The notes under the pieces: model-generated
The model's input: the letters and a program-made list of their open reading frames with translations, nothing else
Told to the model about the DNA's origin: nothing
Database searches by the model: none
Shown here: in pieces, positions 33,022 through 43,944 of the stretch
How positions within the stretch are numbered: position 1 is the stretch's first letter
How the letters are laid out: every line of letters begins with the position of its first letter
Assembly: GCA_009809945.1 (NCBI GenBank)
Contig: WTPW01001249.1
Location: 2,702-66,701 of the forward strand
Direction: 5' to 3'
DNA length: 64,000 nucleotides
Origin: Gigaspora margarita
Taxonomy: Eukaryota; Glomeromycota; Glomeromycetes; Diversisporales; Gigasporaceae
Position numbers and translations under genes: made by a program

Positions 33022-33330
33022 GTGCTCCTTACATAGTTCTAAAGTAATAATAGTTTTATTGTTGCAAAGCTCTTGTATTGTTGCTCTTGTATTATAGCTC
33101 ATTTACCTTCAAATATTTTAGATATTTGCTTGTTTGTAGAAGTATTGCAATTGAACAGCACCTAATTGCATCTCAAAATCCAGCAGTAGAATTATTAACA
33201 GTTTCAAGCCAGTTTGCAACTCCAATATTTATATAAACTGCGTATTCAAATAATGGTTTTAGATTGTTTTGAAGGATAATTTTAAAGGAATTAATAGTTG
33301 TTTTTCTTCAGACTTAATAGTAAAAGACAC

Positions 33331-33849
33331 TTTTGTCATATAAATGGTCATCAGCTGTCAACATAGAAGCGTGACGACAATTCTACATCAAAGTCAGTTT
33401 ACAAAGAGGCATGAAAATATAGGCCGTCTCTAGGTTATTAAGATTTTGAAGAGAAATTCGTATTCATTTTTTTGTAAAAAAAAATAAAAAAAGTTTTTTG
33501 TTTGTAAAAAAGTGTACGAAAAATTAACTGTAAACAGAGAAGATCCAAATTTTCTGCACAATTTATTTGAAATTTTCTGTACAATTACATAATACCGATA
33601 TCATAATCTAGCATTTGAACAATAATTAGCACAAGCATATGAAGGTATTGAAAGAGGAAACTTTGAAACAAAAAAAAATTGCTGAATACCTAGAAACCTA
33701 CCATCCTGACCCTTCTTTTTTTTTTATCCTACTTACTTAACTTTTTGGAAATGCACCAGTTTTGAGCAATAAATTATAGCAAATTATAGTTATCATTAAG
33801 GATTGCAATTCACAATGATTTACTGTAATTTGGTCATTTTTTTATATAT
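33331..33849. other. no gene seen
   Basis: Contains CpG in 33360-33500 (gcgtgacgacaatt) and a poly(A)-like stretch near 33478, but no recognised repeat or coding region. Confidence 0.3.
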
Positions 33850-34356
33850 TGTAACGGTTTTAAGATTTAAACCCGCAACGTACTCGTGACTTGTACACAG
33901 TGGAAGGATTCCACTGACCCAAGCTATAAATTTATTGTGAGGCTTCTAGGCTGTGGTGGAGGCCTAAATCATATGATATGTGGAAAACTGGTTATTGCGC
34001 GCAAAATTTTGAGCAATGCCAGCAAGGTTTTGATGGCTTTTATGACACGTCATTCTAAAGGAACACGCTAGTAAGAATAGAAGGTTAGAGTGCAGTAGTT
34101 TATAGTAACTCAGAAAGAATTTAAAGCCTAAGTTTTCGCCTTAATAAAGTTTCTTCAGACTATGTCTCAGACTACGATTCAGACTAGAATGTCTTGATTA
34201 TAATAAGAATCGGATTCTTATAGTGTAGTAGTTTTAGTTTAGTATAGTATTATTGTATTCTTTTATTAGTAGTTCGTTGTTATTAAATTGTTTCATTGTT
34301 TCTTTATTAAGTGTGATTATGATTATAATAAATTACCCGATATTTAAGTAATTACA
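33850..34356 (+). repeat. LTR-like repeat, better kept copy (possible solo LTR fossil)
   Basis: Begins TGTAACGGTTTTAAG and ends ATTACA, a TG...CA layout of 507 bp, with a decayed relative at 18470-19134. It holds an about 61-codon plus frame (33886-34071) that is not conserved in the relative. No internal region is next to it. The target duplication is unclear, so the call is tentative. Confidence 0.4.
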
Positions 34357-34560
34357 TCATATGCATTATACTTAAAATTAGTCTTATAACTAGAGATGTA
34401 ATCCTGCTTGCCGAAACTCAGTTCAACCTTGTTTGGAACTGAACCCAATGGAACTTGAGTTTTGTAGTCACATGATTTTATTATTAAATCATGCTCCAAA
34501 CGTGTTTAAAATAGATTGGGTGGGCAATATTAATTTGTATAATAATAAACTTTAGACTAT
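34357..34560. other. no gene seen
   Basis: AT-rich with a gaacttgag/gaactgaaccc cluster near 34400-34450; nothing recognisable. Confidence 0.3.
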
Positions 34561-34564
34561 TGTT

Positions 34565-34960
34565 ATGACGAACTAAAAATTACTATCTTATGATGAACAA
34601 AAATCAATTTTCTTTGACTTTTTTCTTTTTTTAATTTGATATGACGAACAAAAAGTTACTATCTTATGACAAGCAAAAATCAATTTCTTTGGCTTTTTTT
34701 TAATTTAATGTGGCATAAGATGACGAATAAAAAATCACTATTTTGGGACTTTTTTAATTTAATATGGCGTGAAATGATGAATAAAAAATTACTATCTTAT
34801 AACGAACAAAAATCAATTTTCTTTGACTTTTTTTTAATTTAATGTGGCGTGATATGACGAATAAAAAATTACTATCTTATAACGAACAAAAATCAATTTT
34901 TTTTGACTTTTTTTTTTTTTTATTAAAAGTTAATTTAATGTGACGACAATTAATCATTTT
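34565..34960. repeat. about 80-bp tandem array, five copies
   Basis: Unit phrases 'atgacgaataaaaaattact', 'atcttataacgaacaaaaat' and 'tttaatttaatgtggcgtga' repeat head to tail. CpG is kept in most copies. Non-coding. Confidence 0.8.
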
Positions 34961-35036
34961 GATTTTTTTTTAATTAATAATATAAATATGCGATTTCTTT
35001 TTTTTTACATAATTTTTTTTCTTGAATTTCACTATT

Positions 35037-35340
35037 TGATGGACATTTGAAGAACTTATCGATTCAATCGAACCTACCTCCTCAGGTTCAATATCTCAAA
35101 ATGCACATGAACCTGGAATGATTATAGTAACAAACCATCCTCCAAAGCGAGTAAAAAAGGACCCTTTCTGGAACGAACATACTAAAATCGGTGATAAGCG
35201 ACATTGCAACCTTTGCAATAAAGCCTATTCATTGGAAACGGGTTACTGAGTGAAGAAATGTTTACAAAAGCAAAAAATACAATCGACCCAATACGTAACA
35301 GGTTGTCAGAAGAAAATGCCTCTGCTTAAAGACCTGGTAT
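35037..35340 (+). pseudogene. BED zinc-finger (hAT-type transposase) N-terminal scrap
   Basis: A plus frame ending at a stop near 35248 includes DPFWNEHTKIGDKRHCNLCN followed by KAY. This is the first half of a BED zinc finger: an aromatic residue, the CxxC pair and KxY. Such fingers open many hAT transposases and their domesticated relatives. The HxxxH half and the catalytic region are not found downstream, where the sequence becomes AT-rich, so it is a fragment. Ser/Pro-rich residues precede the finger. No clear start codon. Confidence 0.6.
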
Positions 35341-35576
35341 GAAGCGGGTATTATTGACTGTAATGAAGATTAATAAATTGGATAAAAAAAACATAACAGC
35401 AAATAGATGCAATAACATTATAATGCAAAAATTTATATTTTTGTTTATTTATTTTTTTTTTAATGTTGAAGGTGAGACTATGTATTTATATATTTTTTTA
35501 ATGTATTTGCTTTAATAAAAAGTAATAGCGATATGATCGCCAAAAGAAAAAAAAAGTAATAGCGATATATATATTT
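35341..35576. other. no gene seen; includes a duplicated 'agtaatagcgatatgatc'
   Basis: 'aagtaatagcgatat' occurs at 35520 and 35556. The rest is AT-rich. Confidence 0.35.
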
Positions 35577-35934
35577 TTTTTTCGTTTTGCATAACCCGCC
35601 GACCCAATTTTTCCAAAAAAAATTCCTATTGTGCCAATTATTCCATTTTGCCATTTAATTTTTTTCTCCGGTGTCACCCGATGATGAACTTAATTCACCG
35701 TAATTGCCCGATAGGCCCGATGAAAAAAAGACAAAATTTTCTGATTCCATGTTATGCAAACCGAAGAATTAACTTTGCGTGACCTTAGATGCGAACATGG
35801 ATTAATTTAGGCAATGTAAAGTTTTTTTTTTAAAAAAACAAAAAAAAAAAAAAAGAAAAAAGAAATCCGACCCGCCGACCGGAATTTTGAAACACAAGTT
35901 ATGCAAAACGAAAAATTAACTTTGCGTGGCCTTA
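35577..35934. mobile_element. Harbinger-type MITE, CpG-retaining reference copy
   Basis: The right end CAAAACGAAAAATTAACTTT and GCGTGGCC are followed by TTA. The left end is cut just inside the terminal repeat (starts TTCGTTTTGCATAACCCGCC). It keeps about a dozen CpGs and so serves as the reference against which the 6.4-kb copy shows CpG decay. Confidence 0.7.
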
Positions 35935-35949
35935 AACTGTTCATGCAAG

Positions 35950-36560
35950 CATAATTATTATGCGAAGTTATAGTAAATCACGTGATCGGAAAGAGAAACA
36001 GCCACACGACAGCCACAGATGCAGCCCGGAGGGCCCGTGCATGTGAAAATCGAACAACATGGGAAACTCACATGCATGCGTGAACGACATATGTCAAATG
36101 CAGCAGCGGTGATGTAAACCAAGCAGGTACAGGAACAAGTGCTAAAAGAAATCAGGTAAGTATAAAAACCAAAGGCCGCACAATTTATCCGGATAGCGCC
36201 TTGGCCAAAAAATTCTCACGACCCACCCAACCACTTCCCGAGAGAGAGAACACGTGATTCTACTATTTCTTCGCTCAGCCGGCTCGCTGCGGCGAGCGGG
36301 AAACCACCGGCTGTTCCCACGGCGACCTCCAGTGCAAATCACGATTGCTACTTTCGCGTGTGTTCTTTGCCGTTACGGCTTATTCGGCCAATTGCTTGAT
36401 CTGCAACTCTGTATTTGCTATTTTGTCAATAAACCCGGCCTGAATCACAGATCGGCGCAATCCAAACAGAAATGCATGTGTTGTGTAATATGATTCTTTT
36501 CGATACTATAATACAAAAAAATTGGGTTTTTATTTAAATATGAGTTCCAACCGGTTTTAA
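35950..36560. promoter_or_regulatory. CpG-rich island with TATA and poly(A) signals
   Basis: The most GC- and CpG-rich 500 bp in the window (gccggctcgctgcggcgagc near 36279). It has tataaaaacc at 36161 and aataaa at 36428, about 265 bp apart, a spacing seen in LTR R regions. It could be a solo LTR or an orphan promoter with a short transcript. Both open frames (36142-36342 minus and 36254-36493 plus) are unsupported. No second copy is in the window to define its ends. Confidence 0.4.
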
Positions 36561-37040
36561 GCACAAGCTACCTGGTTGGAGCAGGATAACATCCCTACTT
36601 ATAACCCCGAATTGATATAATTAAGTGATTAACCCGACCCCTATTAATTTACCTTGTGACATCATAACCCGTAAACCAAGTGAGCTAAATTGGACCCAAT
36701 ACCCACTATTGCTCTCCCAACCGATGATCACAACATCAATTACGTAATTTACTGTATAATCATTAGCAATGATGTAATTTACTTGGATTTGTCAGAATAT
36801 CCCGTTATCGTAAACTTTGTCCATAATAAATATTTATCATTCCAATTCTATATAACGTTTTTTACATCGAATACATTAGGTTTATTACTTTGATAATTAG
36901 ATCATTTGGCAAATTTAAAGTTCTTTTTTACCGTATTTATGGGAGATAATTACCAAAAATTTGTATAAAAGATCAGATTATAAAAAATATATTTTATGCG
37001 CAAAATAAAACGCAAAAAATCTATACTCTTCATTACGATA
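36561..37040. other. no gene resolved
   Basis: Moderately CpG-bearing. The plus frame 36690-36893 has no recognisable domain. Confidence 0.3.
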
Positions 37041-37044
37041 TCGT

Positions 37045-37500
37045 GTGCAAACATGGTCGTATAGGTGTTTCAGATATAATCTTCTTTTAATGCTAATTGA
37101 TGGAATTCAAGATACACGCATTTTTGGTACTAGAATTGCTGAACGATACAGTAACTCTATTCCTCGTGTTCTATCTTATTGGCCTAATTTTCAGGTTCGG
37201 GGTCATGGCCTCTATAAGGGAAGTCATCGGGTTGCATTCATACTCCATAATTTCGCTATTGTAATTCAGATTCACAGAGTTCACATTCTAATAATACAAA
37301 TTCTTGTCCTTCACCATCAGGGAAAATTCCTACTGTGCTAAAAGAAGGAGCAAGTTTTTGAGTTCTCGTCATGTTGAAGATATTTTGCGTCCATCTAATC
37401 CTCTATATCATAAGCTTCTTCTTCCCGAGTTGAGGTATTTCCACAGGATTTGAGTACGTGTTGCAGGTCTTGATTGTCACACAAAATGGCAATTTGGAAT
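37045..37500 (+). pseudogene. broken coding region of unknown family
   Basis: The plus frame from 37045 has non-random composition (IPRVLSYWPNFQVRGHGLYK near 37160-37220), and other frames downstream look coding as well (for example a Ser/Asn/Pro-rich stretch near 37270-37330 and HVEDILRPSNPLYHKLLLPE near 37370-37430). It looks like a gene or mobile-element ORF broken into at least three frames. I do not recognise it. CpG is retained, so it may be a recent loss. Confidence 0.4.
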
Positions 37501-38126
37501 GAATATGCACAAGCGTAAGATAATTTCCTATTTACTAGTAATTCTCGATATGAAATTATTTCCTTAATTCACCATGTATATCATCACACATATGCCGCAG
37601 AAATACGTAACCTATTTAATCAGACCTTTAGACAATTTCGTGTCGAAAAATATTTCGACATGAAATTAATTTTTGTATAAAGTTAAATCTGACTACATGT
37701 CAAATAGATGGCTAAATATACATTATATGATTAAGTATCTAAATTACAGAATTAGTAATAATTACCATTTTGCTAAAATCAAACGAAATTACTCATTGTT
37801 GCTTCAACACCCAAATTAGGGATTTTTTATAGTATTCAAATGGTTTATTATTGTCATGATCAGCCCCAAACCCCAATTTCATAATTAATGCCAATATTTA
37901 ATATTCCAATAGCACCATACTAATCAGCCAATCTTTTATAATACCGTATAGTTGCACAGGAGCGCTGTTTCGAATTTCGGTATTAATTAAGCATAATTTG
38001 GGTACGTGTTATTTAGTGACTATACAATATTTAAATGCTTTCTGTTAATTTGTTTCTGCTCAATTCCATATAATAACAATTTACTAATATCACTCATCAC
38101 AACTGAATTTTCTAACTCAACTGCTT
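37501..38126. other. no gene seen
   Basis: AT-rich with scattered CpG; no repeats or coding signal recognised. Confidence 0.3.
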
Positions 38127-38897
38127 TTATATAATAGTGTTCTAAGCTGATTAAGCCAGCCGCTTAGCCGTCAGCTTAGCCACTTAGCCGGCTGATAGTT
38201 GGCCTAGCCAGCTAATAATGGCTAATAATGCCAAATTCTAAATTTATTTTGTGTAACTAAAATTCGAATAACTTTAATTATCTAAGATTTCTGGATGTTT
38301 TCGGCTTATCTTATTTAGAAACATGTATTACCAGTTTTATTCGCAATGGATTGATCACTATCTTAGTTTGAAACATAACAAAAGCGATAAATCAAATTAT
38401 TTAAATTAATTATTGATTTATGTAAGTATATAATAAGTATGTATATATATATATGCCAAGAAGATTCTAATAAATATAATTTATGACATAACTTATAATC
38501 AGTGGTCTAAGCTGATCAAATCAGCCGATTATTAGTCGGCGAACTATAAATCTATCTTTATTAGGTGCCTTTATGTTAAGGAAATCTCAGGCTGTATTAC
38601 TCTTTCGATCTTATAATTTTGGTTCAGATCCAATAAATTACAATTATATTACACAACAAATGTAAGAATACAAATAAAACTATAACAACTAACTTCCAAT
38701 CTTTAATTAAAGCTTTTAAGTATAAATTCTGGTTGTAGAACCAACTTTTAATGTTAAGTATATAGAGAATTTTTAGCATACTACAGACTCATATTTTTGG
38801 ATCAGCACTATATTATCAGCTAAGCCGCTAAGCTATTGAGAATTTAACAGCTTAGCCTAGTCGTAAAATTTAATCAGCTTGAAACACTATCATATAA
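38127..38897. mobile_element. hAT-like element (TAGTGTT...AGCTGATTAA ends)
   Basis: Element 38135-38889. Ends TAGTGTTCTAAGCTGATTAA and the complement of TTAATCAGCTTGAAACACTA, nearly perfect. Flanks ttatataa and tcatataa match at 7 of 8. Subterminal regions are dense in (c)ttagcc/ggctaa. An internal 'agtggtctaagctgatcaaa' at 38501 may be an end of a second, nested copy. Confidence 0.75.
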
Positions 38898-39962
38898 TAT
38901 TCAAAAGCGTTCTTTTCGTCTTTCTTAATACCAATCCTGTACCATATTGATAATTGTAAATAAATGTACTGTTTAAAGTCCTTTTTTTTTAAAGAAGAAA
39001 AAAAAAATAGATCACCAAAAAAACAACTTAATATTTAACTCATTGTTTCTTATATTATTTAACTAGAGGTTGGAACCAGAATTTTATTATATCAAAATTC
39101 AAATTTATCATGCCAAATTCGATTTTATCATATCAATTATTAATAGGTATCTATAAGCTCTTTGTACTAAATTTAGAAAAATCATATTACAGCAATAAAT
39201 ATTTTAAACTTTACTAAAATATTTTAATACCAATATTTTTTATATAAAATTTTAGCAAAAGTTATTTATGAAAATTTTGCATAAATTAGCTTTAAATGAA
39301 AATTACAAATTGCGAATCTTGCTATACTAAATTTTGTATAGCATATAAAAAATATTTAAAAATATAAATTTATTATATAATAATAAAAATAATAAAAATT
39401 TATATTGTTTTTAATCTATATTTGATTTAAAATTATAAAAAAATTATTAAAATAAAATTAATAGATTTGATATAAAGTGGTACAAATCCAAAATGGTTAA
39501 ATTTACTTTAAAATTTCTAGTAAATTAATAGCAAACAAATAGTAAATTTATGGTAAATTTAATTTAAAAGATTAAAAATAAATATTAAAAAATTTTATTA
39601 AGCTAATATTTATTAAATTTTTAATTAGTTATAAAGCTAGCTTTTCTAATTATGCTAATTATAGTAAAAATAAATTATTAAATTTTACTAAAACTTTTAT
39701 AAAATATATCTATTTTAGTTTTTATAATAATATATTTTTATAAATATACATATTATATATATATATACACACACATATATATATATATATATATAAACTA
39801 AGTATAAAAATATTTGTATTTTAGTAAGTTTTTGATCAAATTTAATGATTTTATTATCATTAGAATCAGAAAATATAGCACTACAAACTTTAATTAAAAT
39901 TTAAAGCTATTATCTTAATAAAATTTTTTATAATTATAAATTAATTTAAAATATTAAATATT
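38898..39962. other. no gene seen; AT-rich with (TA)n/(CA)n and element-A scrap
   Basis: tagaggttggaaccag at 39064 is an orphan hAT-type end. A mixed (AT)n(AC)n(AT)n run lies at about 39749-39795. 39830-39950 matches the left end of element A ('ttattatcattagaatcag'). Confidence 0.45.
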
Positions 39963-40309
39963 GAGTGAATCTATTTGTCACCAGCGGTGACAGTCACTGG
40001 AGTGTGATCGACCAATTAGATCATAGGATCATGTGTAATGTGAAAAATGCAAAAACTTTGATTTTTTTGAAAAATAGCTTCTAACTTAAAATTTTGTTTA
40101 TGAACCTACTTTTTTTTATGCGAAAAAAAAATTCCTTGCAAAATTTTACTATATACTAGGCTTTACCCCAACCTTAACTATGGCTCTAACCCTGACGCTA
40201 ACAATAGTAAGTTTTGACGCTTTGTTTTGTTTTGATTATAACATTACACGATCTAATTGGTCGATCATGTTCCGGTAACAGTCACCGCCGGTGACAAACA
40301 CATTTTTTC
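39963..40309. mobile_element. MULE-like MITE with perfect 9-bp target duplication
   Basis: Direct repeats ttaaatatt lie at 39954-39962 and 40310-40318. The ends carry TTTGTCACCAGCGGTGACAG and the complement of GTCACCGCCGGTGACAAA; each is itself a caccggcggtg-type hairpin. Subterminal 'gatcgaccaattagatcat' occurs at both ends, and the core is 'ctctaaccctgacgctaaca'. CpG is retained. Confidence 0.8.
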
Positions 40310-40365
40310 TTAAATATTTATTAAATTTTTTAATATAATTTTTAGTTTAAAAATTTAATTTTAGG

Positions 40366-41809
40366 GGATTGATATTCATACCCCATTTTTGGTATTCATA
40401 TCCCTATCAAAAATCAAAAATTTTAAATCTTTGAGTGAAGATAACTTGACAACCATCTGACTAAATTCAATAAACCTTTTTTATTTGCATTCTATAAATT
40501 TATAGAATACAAATAAAAAAAAGTTTATTGAATTTAGGCAAATTTTAGTCAGGATACCTTCACTCAAAGTTAAAAAAAAATCAAAACTTCTATCAAAATA
40601 AAGCTGCACCAAAGTTTTTTAAAACTTTGAGTGAAGATATCTTGTCGACCATTTGATCAAATTCGATGAACTTTTTTATATTTGAATTCTATATATTCAT
40701 AGAATTTAAATAAAAAAAGTTTATTGAATTTGGTCAGATGGTTGTCAAGATATCTTTGCTCAAAGTTAAAGAAAACTCAAAATATCTATTAAAAAAAAGC
40801 TGTGCTAAAGTTTTTTTAAAACTTTGAGCAAAGATATGTTGACAACCATTTAACCAAATTTGTTGAACTTTTTTTATTTAAATTCTATAAATTCATAGAA
40901 TTCAAATAAAAAAAGTTCATCAAATTTGGTTAGACAGTTGTCAAAATATCTTTGCTCAAAGTTTTAAAAAACTTTGGCAAGCTTTTCTTTTGATAGACAT
41001 TTTAATTTTTCTTTAACTTTGAGCAAAGATATCTTGACAACTATCTGACCAAATTCAATAAACTTTTTTTATTTGAATTCTATGAATATATAGAATTCAA
41101 ATAAAAAAAGTTCATGAATTTGGTCAAAGGTTGTCAAGATATCTTCGCTCAAAATTAGAGAAAAATCAAAACGTCTATTAAAAGAAAAGCTGTACCAAAG
41201 TTTTTTAAAACTTTGAACAAAGATATTTTAACAACTGTCTAACCAAATTTGATGAACTTTTTTATTTGAATTCTATAAATTTATAGAATTCAAATAAAAA
41301 AGTTCATCAAATTTAGTTAGATAGTTGTCAAGATATCTTTGCTCAAATTTTAAAAAAACTTTGGCGCTGCTTTTCTTTTGATAGATATTTTGATTTTTCT
41401 TTAACTTAGAGTAAAAATATCTTGATAACCTTTTGACCAAATTCAATAAACTTTTTTTATTTGAATTCTATGAATATATAGAATTTAAATAAAAAAAAGT
41501 TCATCGAATTTGATCAGATGGTCATCAAGATATCTTTACTCAAAGTTTTAAAAAACTTTGATACAACTTTATTTTGATAAAACTTTTGATTTTCTCTAAC
41601 TTTGAGAAAGGTATCCTGACAACCATCTGACTAAATTCATTAAACTTTTTTTTTATTTGAATTCTATGAATTTATAGAATACAAATAAGAAAGTTTATTG
41701 AATTTAGTCAGATGGTCGTCAAGGTATCTTTGTTCAAAGATTTAAAATTTTTGATTTTTAATAGGAGGTATGAATATTAAAAATGGGGGTATGAATATCA
41801 ATCCCCTTA
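40366..41809. repeat. palindrome-array element 3 (complete, TIR-bounded)
   Basis: About 70-bp inverted ends ('ggggattgatattcatac' and 'gtatgaatatcaatcccc') enclose at least seven hairpins TTTATTTGAATTCTAT...ATAGAATTCAAATAAA. They alternate with shorter palindromes (aagttttttaaaactttg). The arms carry 'ggttgtcaagatatctttgc'. Every arm can pair with many others. No protein. This is the most complete example of the array type. Confidence 0.75.
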
Positions 41810-42084
41810 TTTTATTATAAATTATTATAAAATATTAAAAAATATTTATAAAAAAAAATAATTTTATTAAATATTTTATATTAAAAATTTATATTAAAAT
41901 TTTTTAAATTTTATTATAAAATAAAAATTTGTAATAATTTTTAATAATTTTTTATTTTTAAATTTATTTCTAAGTTAATAAATATAAATTTTATCAAAAA
42001 TATATACTTCTAAAAGAATTTTGTTTAATTTAACAGGTTGTGATATTTAGGTTAATATTTAAAAAAATTTATTAGTTAGAGTTA
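41810..42084. other. no gene seen; AT-rich, ends in a TTAGGG-like MITE segment
   Basis: From about 42040 the sequence (ttaggtt, gttagagttaggtt) resembles the core of a CCCTAA MITE in inverse orientation. This MITE seems to be split by the 42-kb retroposon and then by the LTR element, with its far end near 58740-58790 ('gatctaattggtcaatcat'). Confidence 0.4.
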
Positions 42085-43818
42085 GGTTTGAACTAGTATT
42101 TTTTTTTTAATATTAAGATGACCACTTAGGTACCTTAACACTTTACTGGTACAAATGGGTTGGCCCAGTTAGCATAACTACACCACATATTACATTTGTA
42201 TAACAAGAGTACAACCAACCATTTACACTTTTGGTGTTGTTCTACACTAGCTATTATACCTACAACCCAACTATAAGATTGCTTATTTAAACCCTCTGGC
42301 TTCTACTTATGTCCTATGTTCTTTCCAATATACCTTTTTATGAGTAATTTGCTGTTTAAAGTACCCTAAGACTTTAGCCAAACTCCAATTTGTGGAGGGC
42401 ATTTGACCCTGTGATAAACCGTATAGAGTAGTACTTGTTCTACTCAGATATTCATCTATACTTTCAGTAATGTACTGTTATCCTATATCCACTTCTTTAA
42501 AGATAGTAGGTAACTAGAGCGACCTTAGACAGTGAACACTTTGTGTAATCTCACTTGTTACTGTGATATATCTAACTCGAAAAGTGTTTTTTGATAAAAC
42601 TTAACAAAGAAGATTTAAGGCAATTTGCAATTACGAAAGAGGCTACAATTAAAAGTATATGAGGATACTAGTAATTGTTTATTTTAAATAATAAATAAAT
42701 GTATTTATTAGTGAAAGAGTATGAAAACTCGATGTTGAACTTGGGGTCCACATCGGCTGCTTTTATACATTTTGATTTTTTACAAATGTAACAGGCTATA
42801 TCTATTATATGTGCAATAAATGCTATATCTTCTACTAATAAAATATATAGTATAAATAGTATAAATGTAATATATGAAATAAATGGCATATGTGTAATAA
42901 ATGAAATATAGAGTATATATGCTATAAATATGACATGCTTTATAAATGCCATATATGCACTTTGGCACACAGTAGATCTCCTAGCCAATCAAATTGTAAA
43001 TCCTATACGTGATTGTTCATTGATTCTGATCTTGGCAAACAGGGTCATACAGGAATGATATATAGTGCATTCAAACTATCTTAATGAGCTGAGTCGAATG
43101 GTAGTTGTTTCATCAAATTCTGATCACTGGATCAAGAGTTATGCCCATTTTTGTATATTTTTATAGGTCAATAATACTCATTCACTGAGATGAACCACTT
43201 GCAGTCAGAGATTATTCTTAAACCACTATCATTATCTAATTCTGCTTTTGTGAAGTTCTCCAACTCTAGTACCAGTCAGTCACTCTTCTGGTACCTTTTC
43301 CCTAGTCGCATTCCAACCCCAATTCTAAGACCTGAAAAGGTTGGACAGCCTGGCTTTAGGATGTCTTATGGTCTTTCTTCCTTTGGTACATGCTTCCAAA
43401 ACACATGTCCTTTTCCTCTAGTATAACTCTAGCAGTCTGGTTAGTAGGGTCCTTCAATCCTTTTTGTCATCAGTCTGCTTCTAGTCAGTCTCCATCCAAG
43501 ATCTTTTTCTCTGGCACTGTCGAAAGTTGGGTACTTCTTCACTTGGGTCTTGCTAAATGGGTTCTATTCTGCTAATTCCCAGGACTTATATGCTTCCTTT
43601 TCTTATGTAACATTACACAAGTCAGTTGGCTCCTAATAACTTGGCATTACCTGGTTTACATATTAAAGATCCAATTAGTTGAAGCGCAGATCAGTTACTG
43701 TAATACAAATGCAATTTTCAAAACTGTCTCCAGTAGAATTTGAACACTACACCTGTCACTTGGGGTGGCAACAACCCAACTTCGCTATGCTGCCATACCT
43801 CTGGTTTGAACTAGTATT
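42085..43818 (-). mobile_element. 1.7-kb tRNA-headed retroposon with perfect 16-bp target duplication
   Basis: Minus-strand element 43802-42101 flanked by ggtttgaactagtatt (42085 and 43803), with a T-run at 42101 as the tail. The head (43795-43735) has an A box TAGCGAAGTTG and a B-box-like GTTCAAATTCT. The 3' part shares 'gggttgtaggtataatagct'-like sequence with the 29.8-kb SINE. The middle holds a 15-18 bp satellite (ataaatgccatatatg type, 42780-42960). The frames at 42668-42988 and 43190-43575 are not supported as genes. It is unusually long for a SINE. Confidence 0.75.
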
Positions 43819-43944
43819 AAGATTAGAGTTAAAGCATATATATATGCAAAATTAAGTGTTAAGGATTTTTGATTAGAAGCCCAAAACTAGTTTATATAAT
43901 GAAATTTTAAGATATTGTTGTGTGATAAATTATTTGTTTTATAA

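Larger units (their letters stand above)
31400..33330 (-). pseudogene. ribonuclease-inhibitor-type LRR protein relic 2, split by two transposons
   Basis: The minus strand carries LRR phrases in two blocks. At 31560-31760: DALCKNTTITSLDL and, one frame over, GEKALIKALQENSTPFLLDL. At 33018-33090: ELCNNKTIITLELCKEHLK. The ALxKNTTITSLDL pattern is typical of RNI-like repeats that I associate with arbuscular mycorrhizal fungi. A hAT element (31833-32653) and a MULE-like MITE (32661-33017) sit between the blocks. Frame changes and stops show that it is a pseudogene even without the insertions. Confidence 0.65.

Noticed and set aside
36142-36493. protein-coding genes in the CpG island
   Set aside because: Opposing frames overlap, no domain is visible, and the base composition alone lengthens frames.
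42668-42988. 106-codon hydrophobic minus-strand ORF
   Set aside because: It is generated by a short-period satellite inside the 1.7-kb retroposon.
43190-43575. two overlapping plus-strand ORFs of 60-80 codons
   Set aside because: They are antisense to the retroposon body, without domain or conservation.
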